A stretch of 64,000 nt of DNA. Origin: Spirometra erinaceieuropaei. Its lineage: Eukaryota; Platyhelminthes; Cestoda; Diphyllobothriidea; Diphyllobothriidae. The notes under the pieces are model-generated. The model worked only from the letters and a program-made list of their open reading frames with translations, ran no database searches and was not told the DNA's origin. The first letter of the stretch is position 1, and every line of letters begins with the position of its first letter. The stretch is taken from contig CACRXP010000236.1 of the NCBI GenBank assembly GCA_902702965.1, forward strand, positions 134,448-198,447. The letters run 5' to 3'. Shown one piece after another: positions 1 to 11,119 of the stretch. Position numbers and translations under genes: made by a program.

Positions 1-70
1 ACTGGCTGATGACGGCTAATAAGACAGAAATGGCCATTCCGGTCTCCCTTGTCTTTGTCGGTATTACCTT
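1..70 (+). repeat. SINE-2 3' tail fragment
   Basis: The first 70 bases match the conserved tail of a tRNA-derived SINE also present at 27541-27703 (-), 27905-28066 (+), 34550-34690 (+) and 52103-52265 (+). The shared part runs from GGCTGATGACGGCTAATAAG through CCCTTGTCTTTGTCGG. The tRNA-like head lies outside the window or is missing. A short TA run follows at about 75-87. Confidence 0.8.
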
Positions 71-628
71 TCCATATATATATATATGTATCAAAACACG
101 TTTTGTTTCATTTCTTTTAATAATACGTAACAGGGTGTTAATGATTGCCATACGAAGACCTTCGTGACGTTTGGATCCATAGTATCATACGCCTGGAAGT
201 CCATATTCACTCCGTGGCTCACAGAAAGACTTGTTGTTTAATGTGTAGAAGACCACGGTGGAATTAACGAACACAGTCTGGATCCACAAATTTCATACCC
301 GTTTTCATGTGACTTCATAAAGAGACGAAGGAACTGACGGTTTCCTGTGTGTAGCGCAATCTGCGTTTAATCACCGAAATAAAGTCTTAGTTCAGGCGAC
401 CACAATGCCATCAAAGTTGACGAATTTACAGAATATGCAGCGCCGCGTGGAGGCGAGTTTACAAAATACCGCGGCAATTGTATCTGTTGAATTTACTTTC
501 CGGAGTTGAAAAAGATGGGAACTGGGAGGTCCGCTTGGACAGCTGAACATCATGGCATTGATTTCGACGTCAGCATTTTACCAGTTTCATTAACTTCGCC
601 TTCCCGTTTTCTACTCTGACTGTTTCAG

Positions 629-796
629 CAACAACTGCCACCGCCACAACCACCGGGGTGCCAAATGCTACAACCAATGGAATGGTAGATCGCACCAACA
701 CAACCGCATCCGGGCAGACCAGTGCCGATTCTGCTACCGTCGCCGTCGCCAGTGAAACTACCCCCAGCAAACTGACAATAAAAGCTACAACTGCAG
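629..796 (+). CDS. Putative Thr-rich mucin-like internal exon
   Basis: This open stretch is framed by a good acceptor (CTGACTGTTTCAG) and a donor (CTGCAG/GTAACC). It is 168 nt, divisible by three, with two bases completing a codon at the start and one left over at the end, so it is a symmetric phase-1 exon. The 55 full codons are dominated by Thr, Ala, Ser and Val (begins TTATATTTGVPNATTNG) and include possible N-glycosylation sites NAT and NTT, as in a secreted or surface mucin-like protein. The same phase and composition occur in the - strand exons at 23214-23549 and 25115-25165, which also lie upstream of a RepA repeat. Downstream on this strand is the RepA micro-exon 3051-3089. Start and terminal exons were not found. 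Function unknown. Confidence 0.5.
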
Positions 797-929
797 GTAA
801 CCTGGTAAATGTATGCACTTGATGCGAAGGGCACATGCATCTGCGCCCCTTAAAAGCAAGTCAAATCACAGTTGCACCTACTCTGATGATTAAGCATGAG
901 GGTAATTTGGAGTAAGATAAGATTATGAT

Positions 930-1262
930 GCGCCACCTTATGGACACAAAACTATTGGGTTTGGGGTTATGAGTTAGGGTTGGGGGTTAGGGTTAAGGGT
1001 TATGGTCAGGGGTTGGGGTTAGAGTCGGGGGTCAGAGTTAAGGGCTAGAGTTAGGGATTAGGTTTAGGGTTAGTGGCTAGCTCAACTATTTCACACACAT
1101 TCAAAGTACAACCGCGCATTCTCAATAGCTTTTCCTTTGCATACAACTACTTGGCCTGGTCGCCTGTGCCTTCTCCAGTCCCACCTGTATAAACCCCTAT
1201 TACCACCCGTCCCGTATTACAGGTGACTGGGCTTTGTTTACTTCAAGTGGGGCTACCCAACC
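930..1262 (+). repeat. RepC repeat with degenerate telomere-like tract
   Basis: A degenerate TTAGGG-like tract (about 955-1080) is followed by unique-looking sequence ending near TATTACAGGTGACTGGG. The whole arrangement recurs at 46770-47060, so the tract is part of a dispersed repeat and not a chromosome end. Related pieces occur near 38345, 55035 and 61800. Confidence 0.7.
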
Positions 1263-1264
1263 AC

Positions 1265-1975
1265 ACCTGACCTGCTTCTTGGGTGTCATCCTGATCGTTG
1301 AAGTCGATCCGGATTAACCAAAAAGCGGATTTGAGGTGGAATTTTTGGCCTTCTTGTGAAACAAAAGCGCGGTTCAATCAGGTCTCAATTCCCACTGGTG
1401 TGGCGTTTGCTTACATTTCTGCCCGTTTCTGAAGCTTGGATTTGGTGCTTTTTAGGAATAGGTCGGAGTAGAATGTGGGCTTTCCAAGACGGCTGCCGCC
1501 TTGATAGTCCTTGAGATGCACCTTCGATACTCCGAGTTCTGCTTAAAGTTCAAGCCTCATTTTCTCAACGAAGTCATCCTACGAGTGTTTTGAGCCCTAT
1601 TGGCAACAGTGAACCGGCATAGCAATGTGAAATTGTGACGTCAGTTTCTTAATGCTGGCTGGCTGCACCGATGAAGTCAACCTCTCTAGTCATCTCGAGG
1701 TCGCCTTTCTCGCTTCTCCTCTTGTTTGAAACGGGGCTTTATTCATTTGTCACATCCGAGTCCTGAAATAGCATCCAGTGCCTATCTGCGTTGTCCTACA
1801 TGTTTATCCACGGTGGCATAATTCTATGTTGGCATCCCTCTGTCTCGTCTTCTTTTAATGATTTCTTCTTACCTGTAGTGAGGATCTATAGTTGGAATAC
1901 ACGTCTAAGCATTCTGCATATGTGCGCCGCCTACGCTCTTTCTCACAGCACTTGAAGCGAAGAGCACATAAGCTG
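1265..1975 (+). repeat. RepA repeat, copy 1a (partial)
   Basis: Diverged copy of a dispersed repeat arranged in tandem with copy 1b (1985-3300) on the same strand and found inverted at 16260-16960 and 21540-22830. Shared blocks include the GGCATCCCTCTG stretch near 1831 and the CATTCTGCATATGTGCGCC stretch near 1912. The 21-nt micro-exon seen in other copies is recognisable here but its GT donor is lost, so this copy looks non-functional. Confidence 0.65.
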
Positions 1976-2232
1976 CCGCCGCTTAAAAGCGAAGCCTATC
2001 ACAATTGCACCTATTATGGTGGTGCCTTTGATGACATTTTAGCCGTTTGAGATGCTGAAGTCAATTCGATTTTCCGTAAAACCGAATATGAGTAAGAGGT
2101 TCTAACCCATCTTGTGAGGCAAAAAATGTGATTCAGTGGAGTCTGAGTTTGCAGTGGCATGACGTTTTTCTTGTATTTATTCGTGCTTACGAATTTTAGT
2201 TTTTCTGGCTCCGATCGTGCTCTGTTTATTAG

Positions 2233-2253
2233 GCAGCTGCTGAAATCGAATCG
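2233..2253 (+). CDS. Candidate 21-nt RepA micro-exon
   Basis: A pyrimidine-rich run ending TTTATTAG precedes 21 nt followed by GTAATT. The equivalent place in copy C (22556-22576, -) has the same acceptor, the same 21-nt length and the same GTAATT donor, while the exon sequences differ. A second donor 12 nt later (GTAAAT) would give 33 nt in both copies. In the phase used by the neighbouring exons this copy has a stop codon but copy C is open, so this copy may be dead or the call wrong. Confidence 0.25.
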
Positions 2254-3050
2254 GTAATTTCGCGGGTAAATGCCGCCTTCCCATTCCTTAAAGTGCTCAT
2301 CCGATACTTCGACATCTGCCTTAAATCCCAGTTCAATTTCCTCAACGCAGTCACCGTAGGAGAATTTTGAGCTTCACTGGCACAAGTACATCAAAAAGCA
2401 TTTTAAGAATTGATGCAGAGCATCCCATGCTAGAGGGCTGCAGCACTAATATCCATCTTCTCTAAACATGTCCAAGTCATCTACCTTGCTCTTCGTTTTG
2501 TTAGAATCAATTCAATGCCTATTTTTTAAGTCCGAGTCCTGCAGCAGTATCTTCTGCCAGTGTGCACTGTCCTACATACAATTCCACAGCGACAATTCTA
2601 TGTTGGCATCCCTCTGCCTTGCCTTCCTTTACTGATTTCTTGTTCACTCTCTCGAGGATCCATCCTAGGAATACACGCCCAAGCGTTCTGCATATGTGCG
2701 CCCCCTGCATACTTTCTCACAGTTATCGTCTAGAATGGCCAACTGATTGCTACGCACCGATAGCGGAATCCGCATCGAATTTCCAATGCAGACCGCATTT
2801 GCGAATGACATCTCAGCCGAGTGATTTTGGTGTATTCATCGCCTCCTCACTCAGTTCGAAGCCAGTGTAAACGCCGCAGATCGTTGCGAGTCTGTCAATG
2901 GCCTTTCGGTTTGAAGTCTAGGGATGGCTTGTTTTTCTGATCTGCGGTGTCAGAAGTGACTGAGTACACTGTGACTGATTTGAGCACATGCACCCTGCAT
3001 TTTTGCGTATTTATCCACCCTCCCCGTCTCTTTCACTCTGTCCATTTTAG

Positions 3051-3089
3051 CAGCAAGCACCAAAAGTCCGCGCCCAATTCCGGTTCCAG
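3051..3089 (+). CDS. Candidate 39-nt micro-exon, RepA copy 1b
   Basis: CTGTCCATTTTAG is followed by 39 nt and then GTAAAT. In the same phase as the Thr-rich exon at 629-796 (two bases in, one out) it encodes ASTKSPRPIPVP. The homologous place in copy B (16432-16470, -) is also 39 nt and gives ATTKSPRKLPSL; copy C (21746-21787, -) is 42 nt and gives STTTQRPRALITP. Splice borders, divisibility by three and Ser/Thr/Pro content are kept in all three although the repeat has diverged. This is typical of short symmetric exons in flatworm secreted-protein genes. Function unknown. Confidence 0.45.
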
Positions 3090-3446
3090 GTAAATTGGCC
3101 TATACTCGTATTCTGTTTAACATCCGCTACCTCAGTTCTCTGATTCCGATCTGAAAACAGCAGTTCATGCATGCTGGCGAAAAGGCAGTCTTTCCTTGCT
3201 TTGACTTTGACTTTACCGTTTTGATGTGTGTCCTATTTTGGTTTTCGACTTGATCCGGGGTTTCAATTTAAGACCGTCAATCGCATATGAGTCAGCCACC
3301 ACCAAGAACCGGTAGGGGTCAATGAGGTATAGAAGTGCATCATGCATACGCGTCACGCTGGCACTCTCCTTTTCATCTCTCGGTAGTTTATAGATGTTTT
3401 GGCAGATTTTAAATAATTCGTATTGACCAAACTGTAAAACGCTCGG

Positions 3447-3530
3447 CGCCTCGGTGGGATTCGAACCCACGACAGTAAGGGGAAGGCTTTAGCACAGTCA
3501 ACGATCTAACCAGCTGAGCTACGAGGCCCC
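3447..3530 (-). repeat. tRNA-like SINE head
   Basis: On the - strand this begins GGGGCCTCGTAGCTCAGCTGG (A-box region) and ends with GTGGGTTCGAATCCCACC (B box and T arm). A clean cloverleaf with a standard anticodon arm cannot be drawn, so it is a tRNA-derived SINE head carrying a pol III internal promoter and probably not a working tRNA. Confidence 0.75.
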
Positions 3531-3912
3531 ACCGGACGACGCGAGTTTAATCACATTGGGGTCAAGTTACCAGCCTAACCTGCTGCAACGTCTGGAACCT
3601 ACCAAATCTGATACAGTAAGTTGACTGCCCAAGCAGGATTTCCTAAGTTATTCACCTAGAATTCACCAGATGACTACCAGGCTCACGTAATTTGTAGATG
3701 TCTTGACAGATTTTGAAAAATTCTTATTGACCCAACTGTGAATATCTATGAATTACGTCAGCCTGGTAGTCATCTGGTGAATTCTAGGTGAATAACTTAG
3801 GAAATCATGCTTGGGCACACAACTTACTGTATCAGATTTGGTAGGTTCCATACGTTGCAGCAGGTTAGGCTGGTAACTTGACCCCAATGTGATTAAACTC
3901 GCGTCATCCGGC

Positions 3913-3998
3913 GGGGCCTCGTGGCTCAGCTGGTTAGATCGTTGACTGTACTAAAGCCTTCCCCTTACTGTCGTGGGTTCGAATCCCACCGAGGTGCC
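3913..3998 (+). repeat. tRNA-like SINE head
   Basis: Mirror copy of the head at 3447-3530, on the opposite strand. It has A-box-like GGCTCAGCTGG and B-box GGTTCGAATCC. Both heads of the palindrome would drive pol III transcription outward. Confidence 0.75.
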
Positions 3999-4463
3999 GA
4001 GCTTTTCACAGTTGAGTCAATACGAATCTCTGTAGTTTGTCTTACCTGCTAACCGGAATGGGTGTTGCTTCTTCCATTACCTCAAACTACCATGTTTGCC
4101 GGCCGTTCTTACATGCTTCCGACCAGTTTTGCTCAAGATATTCCCTTCATTGCTTTCTACAACAGGCAAGAATGATTTAAGTAAGTCTTACTTCTGAGAA
4201 AGGGGAAGTGTGTCATAAATTATACTGTTCTCACGAACTAACGAGTTATATATCACGAGCCCCTAGTCTTAAAAGCAGCAAGTAAAACTGAGCAAAGAAT
4301 AATATAGAGATTTTGAACGTTAAGAAACTGGCGATAGAACACGATAGCGGAGCATGCTAGCCAGGCTGGTTGTACAGGTGTGTTGTTTTCCGTCACATTC
4401 AAACAGGCAATCCGGTCAAAGAAAATGGGACTAGGTTGTCAAAGGTAAATTAGTCCAGTACCC

Positions 4464-4675
4464 CACCACAAGTGCTTTCCGGATCGAGGCAATTGTTTGG
4501 TTGATGTTTCGAAGGGTTTGGGCGACTCTCCATTATCAAGGCGTCTAGTGCAAAAATCGATCAGAATTTCGAATAAACAGCCGAATTACTTGGCCTTGAT
4601 AATGGAGGACCGCCCAAGCTTTTCGAAACGTCAGCCAAACCGTTTCCTCGATCCGGTTAGCACTTGCCCCTCCTA
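4464..4675. repeat. Palindrome with Penelope-type end motif
   Basis: Arms at about 4464-4543 and 4593-4675 are imperfect reverse complements around a 49-nt loop. Each arm contains CGAAAC(G/A)TCA next to a GATAATGGAG stretch. The layout resembles the palindromes at 52909-53053 and 57195-57344, which carry the motif found at the ends of the Penelope-like copies, but the arm sequence is a different subfamily. Confidence 0.65.
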
Positions 4676-7061
4676 AGATTATCGACGCGAATCTCTTACG
4701 TTTGCCAACCTAAGTCTTACTTCACATGTCGTGAAATTTCAATAAGAATGACTGACAGCTAATAGGATTTTCTAGTCGATACCTACGTTTTAACAAAGTG
4801 TGTGGTGTGTAAATGTACGCAAGACGACCTTATTAATCATGTAGCACAATATTCGGTCCAATTTGGATGTGTAGGAATAATCGGTGTGCCAGTAGAGATC
4901 TGTTGGTGAAGAACATGCCATCCACTAACTGGCTTGCAAGTCCATCCCGCGGTAACGGACGACCACTGACTCAAATCACTCAGGACCATATCAGGTAATA
5001 GCCCAGGAATCGAAGAATCGACTGGAAATTTTTTCACCTGCTTGGAGATCGTCCATCAAAATGAGGCGCATTTTTAGCCAAGATCTTTTTAAGTTAGTGA
5101 ATTTGAACGCGTCCCAGTCAGTTGTTCGTCTTGTCGTGCAAGCTTGCAACGAGAAAGTTAATCGCCTCGACCAGTCGTTTCAAGTTACTTATATAGGCGG
5201 TACACCTTAATTCCTCATATTCCTCAAAGGTTTATTCAATGAACAGAATGCCAAATCAGCAATTTCGCTGTCTCACATGTCTGGTCACTGTTTCACACAG
5301 TGCGTGACCTAATTCATGAAACTTATTGACGGAAACTGATGCGCTACCTTTCGCATGCTTGGACCGTTGTGTGCTTTGCCCGCTCGTCCAGTTGCTTTAA
5401 GAAATCACCTTTCCTCATGCAGCAACTGTGTCTGTGCGATTTCATCAAGCAAATTGTTCACAAATTTAGGCGAACATGGACGCTGCAATATATTTTGACA
5501 CTTTCCTACGCTAATACCTGTCCCAGGCTTGGACTGCGTACCTGAGCATGACTTTCTTTGAGAGGGGAGTCTTTTACCTTCAAGATTTCTACCAAACAGG
5601 ACTCGCCCCACTGGAAACTAATTTTTGATTTGGGGATCAAATGGCCAATCAACTTTCATGTCAGTATGTGAGGCCTGTGATTAAATCATGACAGTCTTCA
5701 AATCGGATGAGAGCGACAAAGGCTTGTTAACTCGTTCTAACAAGTTAAAGATAACGCAGGAAACGATGAAGACAAAAGTACTGTCCTGATAGAAGTCATA
5801 CGTACGAGGGCAGGTTAACTGCAGGAAAAACTGCTATTTTGTGGTGCTGTCATTAAAAGGCACAAACCACAAAATGCAAGCAGGCTACACAACTGATAAG
5901 GCTCCTTTTGCTTGCTTTTTTGAACATGTTGCATTTTCTGGTATGCATTTAAAAGTAGATTAAATGCTCCTGCAGTCTAACAATCAAAACTATAATCGGC
6001 CAATATCTCACAGGATTAGCAGTGACTTATGCCATTGCTTTTCCCAAGTTATCCCTTTTTATTTTAGCCGAATCGGAAGATCAATTCTCTAAGTGTTATT
6101 CACTTACACATAAAGTTCTAATTCTACCTCTGAAAATCGTCGCACAAAGTCCTTCTGATAAATCTGAAACGAGACGTGTGTGTTTGTTATGATTTGCCGA
6201 ACAGCAATAGACTTCTTCGTTGAAATACCTGGGAAAGGTTCTTGCTTCCATGCTTATTCAGCATCTTGAACAATATTTTGTGCATTGAAACTACTGATGC
6301 CCTGCCTGTCAGCTGACCGAAGACGTTTAGGGCGAACTAGCAAAATCTGCCGAATTTACGGGAAATGTTCATTCTTTAAAATGGAGAAAACCTGCTCTAG
6401 CATATTCCCAAAATAGAGATCCAGTAGTGTTTTAGAATGGCCATGAGATTATACATCTTGACCGAATCAGTAACAAAAAGAAGGCGCTTGGAATGCGTGA
6501 CAGAAAGAACAAGGCCTTAGTACAGCTAGAATTCTAACCTCCCGAGCTCCTAGGGTCTAGCTGGAGGGCATAATCTCACAATTTCGGACTAGCTTGATGT
6601 TTCAAAGACTTGCCTTATCTGCCGAGCGTCTGAATTCCGCCGACATCGCAAACATTTTCACAAATAAGCCCCTTCACTTTTTAATTCTGTTAAAACAAGA
6701 GACATTCAGTAAACTTATGTATGCTCTTTCCTGTCTCAAAAGGTTTCATCGTCAATGGAAAAAAAGGTAACAAATTACTGTCATAAACGACGTATGCATA
6801 CAGGCCTTCCAATACGCATGGTAAAGGTCGGGTAACTCAGGCCTCGAAAGCCAAGATAAATTACAGAGAAACTAGTATGTTTTCGGTTACATTTGACCTA
6901 TTTCGCGAATTAAACGTAGAATTACATGAATTTCTACAAATACCTCTTGGGAGAAATTGTGTTGTGGAGTCTCTGTTCGCATTTCTTCGATTTCCTTTTA
7001 GGTCCTGCGATGGACAGACAAAGTCAGTTTTAATTTCCTGTAAAACATTAATGCTCGATAT
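4676..7061. other. No gene recognised
   Basis: Reading both strands I find only short open frames without splice support or family resemblance, and no repeat shared with the rest of the window. Confidence 0.5.
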
Positions 7062-7512
7062 TTAATTAAGTTGTTGGCCATAAGTGTTTGAAATGGATCA
7101 TGAGAGTTGTGCTTGTTGGACACAATACATGGCCCAATCAAGACCGTCCATAATATTCTTCTGCTCAACACCAACGCAGCATAACAGATTTACTCTTTCG
7201 GGTGGTATAGATCTAGACTAGATATTTTCCCAGTTTGAAATTGTTTCAACACACACCTAAATGACTTTTAAACCGCCTTATAGGCTCCAACATTTGAGCA
7301 TGGTTAACCCTACAGTTAAGACTACCTGGGCATCTCCACCTCCGTAAATATCGGGGTATTAACGTATTCAGCATGAAATAAGCAGAGAATATGAGCTCTT
7401 TATCGAGTGCTGATATTGCCATTTCTATTTAAAAAATTCAACACCCTATCCCAAATTTTATTACTAATCATCAGTGGAATTATCAACCTACTAATCTGTG
7501 GTTATTTTTTAG

Positions 7513-7642
7513 TTCTTGCAATGACCGTGGGAATGATGGCGACCTGGTTGATCCTCACGTAAACCAAAGACAATCTGGACTGTTTCAATTGAACTTGAGT
7601 TTGCCTGTCATTGCTGGTAGCTTGCCGGTTTTATTTTGTTAA
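7513..7642 (+). CDS. Candidate terminal coding exon with poly(A) signals
   Basis: A strong acceptor (GGTTATTTTTTAG) is followed by an open frame of 42 codons ending TAA at 7640-7642, with AATAAA at about 7643 and again at about 7657. The encoded end is hydrophobic (LNLSLPVIAGSLPVLFC), as in a membrane or GPI-anchor tail. In the mirrored arm (around 13400-13490, -) the acceptor is kept, but a one-base deletion shifts the frame to an earlier stop, so at least one copy is altered. Upstream exons were not identified. It could be chance. Confidence 0.3.
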
Positions 7643-8303
7643 AATAAATTTTGTTTAATAAACAGAGATTTGAAATTATGTCTTGTCACCATCTACCTGC
7701 CTATCCACCGGTAGTTTTTGATTTCGAGGACGCAGTGGTGAGTCTAGGGATTTTCTTTTAAGTAATGTGAAAGTTTGGATTAGGGACTTCGTCGCCATCT
7801 GAATGTAGTGACTGATTAAGATATTAAATTCTGCGATCATTTTATAAGTAGTTTCCAGCCTTTGTCAAAGACATTCATCTTATTGAATGCAATGCTTAAA
7901 CGCTCTCGAAATCACAAGGGTAAATTATAGCGTGTGGAGTTCAGCTAGGCTCAAGAGGCTGGCAAACGGCGACTTATCTACACCCAAAACGAACCAGTTA
8001 AAAACAGTCCTAAATCACACCTCTTCCTAAGGAGAGACGTAAACCGTAAGTAACAAAACTTTACCTGATCCGTCCAGCACCTTACTTGGTCAAACCCGCT
8101 CGACGTCATGGAACCAATGCTTCCATCAGAAACACCCCCGAGCTAGTAACTCGAAGACTTATACTCGAAATCCATTTTCAAACAGGCGACTAACCATGAC
8201 AAGAGGGTGATGGTTGATAAGTTAACTGGACAAGACCGTTCGTATATGGTGAGGCATCTAATATCGATTGTGGGTCTATCAGATTTGGTCGGAATTGGCT
8301 TAC

Positions 8304-8388
8304 CATTCACAAGTTCGCTTGCATGGTGGGAAGGTGTGTAAACACAAAGAAACATGCTAGCAGTAAACGTAAAAGTCAAATTGTGTAA
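8304..8388 (-). CDS. Candidate 85-nt exon, left arm copy
   Basis: On the - strand TCTTCATTTTCAG precedes 85 open nt followed by GTAAGC, an excellent donor. The frame reads LHNLTFTFTASMFLCVYTP onward. The mirrored arm holds the same exon at 12680-12764 (+) with the same length, borders and open frame (LHNFTFTLTVSMFLYVYTP). Keeping frame and both splice sites in two diverged copies suggests a real exon. The hydrophobic centre could be part of a signal or membrane segment. Family not recognised. Confidence 0.4.
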
Positions 8389-8736
8389 CTGAAAATGAAG
8401 ACCAAGTTCGGCCAAGTCAAGTGCACAAACTTGTAAAAGCGAAGCCAGTCGTTTTAAGAACTGAAAGCGAATTATCTAATAGAAATGGCAGCGGAAGGGG
8501 AGTCTATTTCCCCGTCTTGCCTTTACACCTAAGCTAATCTGCGAAACTGGGTAAATGCGGAAGTCTTATATAAGCATCACATTCCAATCTCCAACAGACT
8601 GAAGCTTACGCAGAAATGATGGTTAACAGCCTGCGCTGAAGTAAATCTGCACGATATTCCTCTCACCCACAACCATTCACGTGTAAGATGAATTTAAAAT
8701 ACCCGGAATATAAGGGATAAGATTCAGCCTCAGTCG

Positions 8737-8922
8737 ATGTACACTATCCCCTGCGCATGCCGACTGTATGAGACGGTCGACCAAATGGTGCTGAGATTGA
8801 GAAAAATGATTGACAGGACTGAGAATATCACGGCGGCACATGTTACACGCACGACTTCGCGCAATGTGCACAAATCAGGATTGCACGCAAAAGTGAGTAG
8901 ACTGATCCGACCTCGTATGTAG
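8737..8922 (+). pseudogene. Possible Tc1/mariner transposase N-terminal scrap
   Basis: An open stretch reading ITAAHVTRTTSRNVHKSGLH followed by AKVSR resembles the paired-type helix-turn-helix of Tc1-like transposases (pattern T-V-R-R-x-L-H-K-A-G-L-x-x-R). The match is short, the catalytic DDE domain is absent nearby, and the similarity may be accidental. Confidence 0.22.
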
Positions 8923-9074
8923 CGGAGGAGCCCCATGAAGTATGGGGCCGACGATCGCAGTTATCAATTAACTGAAAAATGTCGATGATATTGGATGTTT
9001 AAGGTGCTCATGTGTGATTAATGCGTTAGTGAAGGTGTGCACGATGATGTGGTCATGTTTGCTGTTGTTTACTG

Positions 9075-10975
9075 CAGGTTTTCATGAGGGCGCATATGAC
9101 CGAATAGGCCCCTGTGATGAATGAATGTGCGTTAACAGTGTAGGCAGTGAAGATTCATGCGGCGAGCGTGTGCGGGGACTCCAGACAGTGATGCGCCCGT
9201 TGCAGTGCGATAGGTTAACAAACGCTCAACCAGGCGGGTGCGTGGGGGGAATATACAATCGCAATGCGGATAGGTTGAAACTGTGCCCACACCGCTGGTT
9301 GTAGAGTAATGATGATGAGGGTGGTGGTGGTTGACGGGACATGGAGTGTTCTGCCCAGTAATGGGAGGGAGATAGGTTGTGGTCGGTGTCGCCGCGAGGG
9401 CTGTTTCAGGCGTGATGGGGATGGCGGCGATTGACAACGTCAGATGAGCACCGGGATTGTAATTACCAGTGGTGAGGGTGATTGTCGTCGTGGACGTCGT
9501 GGAGGTGGGAGCGGTTTCGGTTAGGGGGACAACAGTTGGCCCTCCGGATTGTTGGTGCATTGGGTTCGGAGGGCTCCGACAAGGCTAATCTGCGTGAAAT
9601 GTTTGTTGACAGCGCGGATATGTTGGGGAGGGGCTTTGGACGTTGTTGCTGTGGGTCGGGAGCATATGTGGCTTGCGAGTTCACTCTCACTGCAACGAAT
9701 TCACAAGTGGTTGGCGAGGATAATGAGCGATTGTAATTTATTCGGCCCGAACTGCCGGTGAAGGACGTTCTGGAGGACTTGCCGTCTCAGTTAATGAAGG
9801 GGCCATCAACCACAGCAAATCGGTAATGAGACGTCGTGGTAGAAGGATGACAGGTGATAGAAGTTTCTGCTGTAACTATTCTAATGGCGGCGGCGGTAGT
9901 GGTAGCGGGGGTGGTGGTGGTGGTGGTGGTGGTGGTGGTGGTGGTGGTGGTGAATTCGGTTTCTAACTGACTCCAAGCTGTTTAATAGATGTCCCAAACA
10001 ATCCGCACTGTACAACTTCCATGTGCGCATCCGCAATGAAATCACTACTAGAAAGTCGCCTAAACGACACTCGCCAGCGACCGAGCAGGCCGATGCATGA
10101 TGTGAATGTGCGGTGGTAATATAGGCAGGATAGGTTGGGCGCTGCATAATCGGTTGCAGTGGTGATGCTGCTGGTGGTGGCCGCGATGGTGGTGCTGGAG
10201 GTGGAAGATTTGTCGGATGTACAGGATGCGCGAAATGTTTGTTGACAGGGAGGACATGTTGGGGAGAGGGTTTGGACGTTGGTGTTGTGGGTTAGGGGTG
10301 CCCGAAAGTTGGGATTTTCTCTTTGTCCTTGCAACACTGGTCCGGCTGACTCCCTACATTGCTGCTCCGGACTTCACCGCTTCTCTCAAAACCAGTCGGT
10401 CCTATGAGAGGTCTTCAAGCTGAGTTGCAATTGCCTCAAGGGAATCGAAAGATGCCTTTGTAGAGTCGGATTAGACCTCCTTGTCGGGGAGCAATCCTAG
10501 GAGCGTTTCCGTCGAAGAGTACATTGTGTAGTCACCCATCGTTGATTCTAACGTGGTAGGCGGGTCATCTTAGTCGCAGATGAATTAGCATAGCGTTTAT
10601 CCTAGGGAATTCGTTCTGTTTCAAAACGTTTGTGATCGGGATCATGTCCCGATATCTCAACATTAATAGCCGCCGGAAATAACTGAGGGATATTGATTGA
10701 GTCGCCGGACTTTTTTCTTGTAGACTGACCAGACTGTCACACAATTCAGCAGCGTCGTGATGAGGAAGGGATTCCCCATCTTGAATTCGGCGTTGATGTG
10801 GAGGTAGTTCCGACTCCATGACAGTGGGACCCGAGCCGATTTGGTGGTATATCGTAGTGGTATGGTCAAGAACTCAACGCTTCCCAAATCAGAAGTCGGT
10901 GAAGACGAATTAGGTTGGACAACCTCTACTGCTGAGAAAGTGTGCACATGAGGTTCTGCAAGCACTTGCCGCAAA
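9075..10975 (-). mobile_element. Dead non-LTR retrotransposon, RT C-terminus plus zinc-finger tail
   Basis: Read on the - strand with several frame changes. First comes the segment after the RT palm (about 10950-10560), with motifs VWSVYKKKVRRLNQ and a following MIPITNVLKQNEF. Next is a degenerate equivalent of the D-R-P-T-W-R-R-T-V-K-T-G-A-A segment (about 10430-10360), then two rounds of C2H2-like tail separated by Thr/His/Pro-rich linkers (about 10290-9960 and 9700-9080). Tail fragments include CPPCQQTFRA, YPHCDCIFPPRTRLVE and LHCLHC. These match the zinc-finger tail of endonuclease/reverse-transcriptase elements common in flatworm genomes. The 5' end is truncated and stops and frameshifts are many, so it is inactive. 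Confidence 0.75.
9905..9951. repeat. (GGT)n microsatellite
   Basis: A run of about 15 GGT units. It lies in the linker of the retroelement zinc-finger tail on the other strand. Confidence 0.9.
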
Positions 10976-11119
10976 CTGCCTCTCCAGACATGTTCTCTCG
11001 TCTGTGTCCGCCGTCGTGGTTATTAGACCCGAGCACGCCTTTGCACCTGTCGCTCCGTCTCAGTAGGTTCCGTCAGTCAATCAGAGAAGGTGCAGCGCTG
11101 ATTGGCTTCGAGCTCTTGC

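Larger units (their letters stand above)
1985..3300 (+). repeat. RepA repeat, copy 1b (fullest copy)
   Basis: About 1.3 kb matching, as reverse complement, 21540-22830 and 16260-16960 with many small differences. It contains the candidate micro-exons 2233-2253 and 3051-3089. An open frame of about 80 codons near 2600-2870 is also kept open in copy B and partly in copy C (shared motifs SVLHMCA and RPHLRMT). Copies share splice-like borders, which fits an origin by gene duplication better than a classical transposon. Confidence 0.65.
3415..4026. repeat. Fold-back tRNA-derived SINE, copy 1
   Basis: Two long arms (about 3415-3692 and 3750-4026) are reverse complements with few mismatches around a 57-nt centre. 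Each arm carries a tRNA-like block near its outer end, an outer tail matching TTCACAGTTGGGTCAATACG, and a shared inner body containing AATAACTTAGGAAATC. A second copy of the whole palindrome lies at 62691-63312. Confidence 0.85.
7062..8685. repeat. Inverted duplication, left arm (1.6 kb)
   Basis: This arm matches 12379-13947 as reverse complement along its whole length, starting at TTAATTAAGTTGTTGGCC and ending near the CTCACCCACAA stretch. Differences are mainly substitutions and small indels, by eye roughly one in ten. The arms enclose 3.7 kb that includes a dead non-LTR element. No short target duplication is obvious at the outer edges. Confidence 0.85.

Noticed and set aside
955..1080. 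A telomere at the window start
   Set aside because: The tract is degenerate, internal, and part of a repeat present elsewhere.
3447..3998. Two tRNA genes
   Set aside because: A and B boxes are good but the anticodon arm does not fold properly, the copies form an inverted pair with SINE bodies, and the same heads recur in decayed form at 15310, 48425 and 62722.
9881..10147. A His-rich protein on the - strand
   Set aside because: The His run is the (GGT)n microsatellite read backwards inside a dead retroelement tail.
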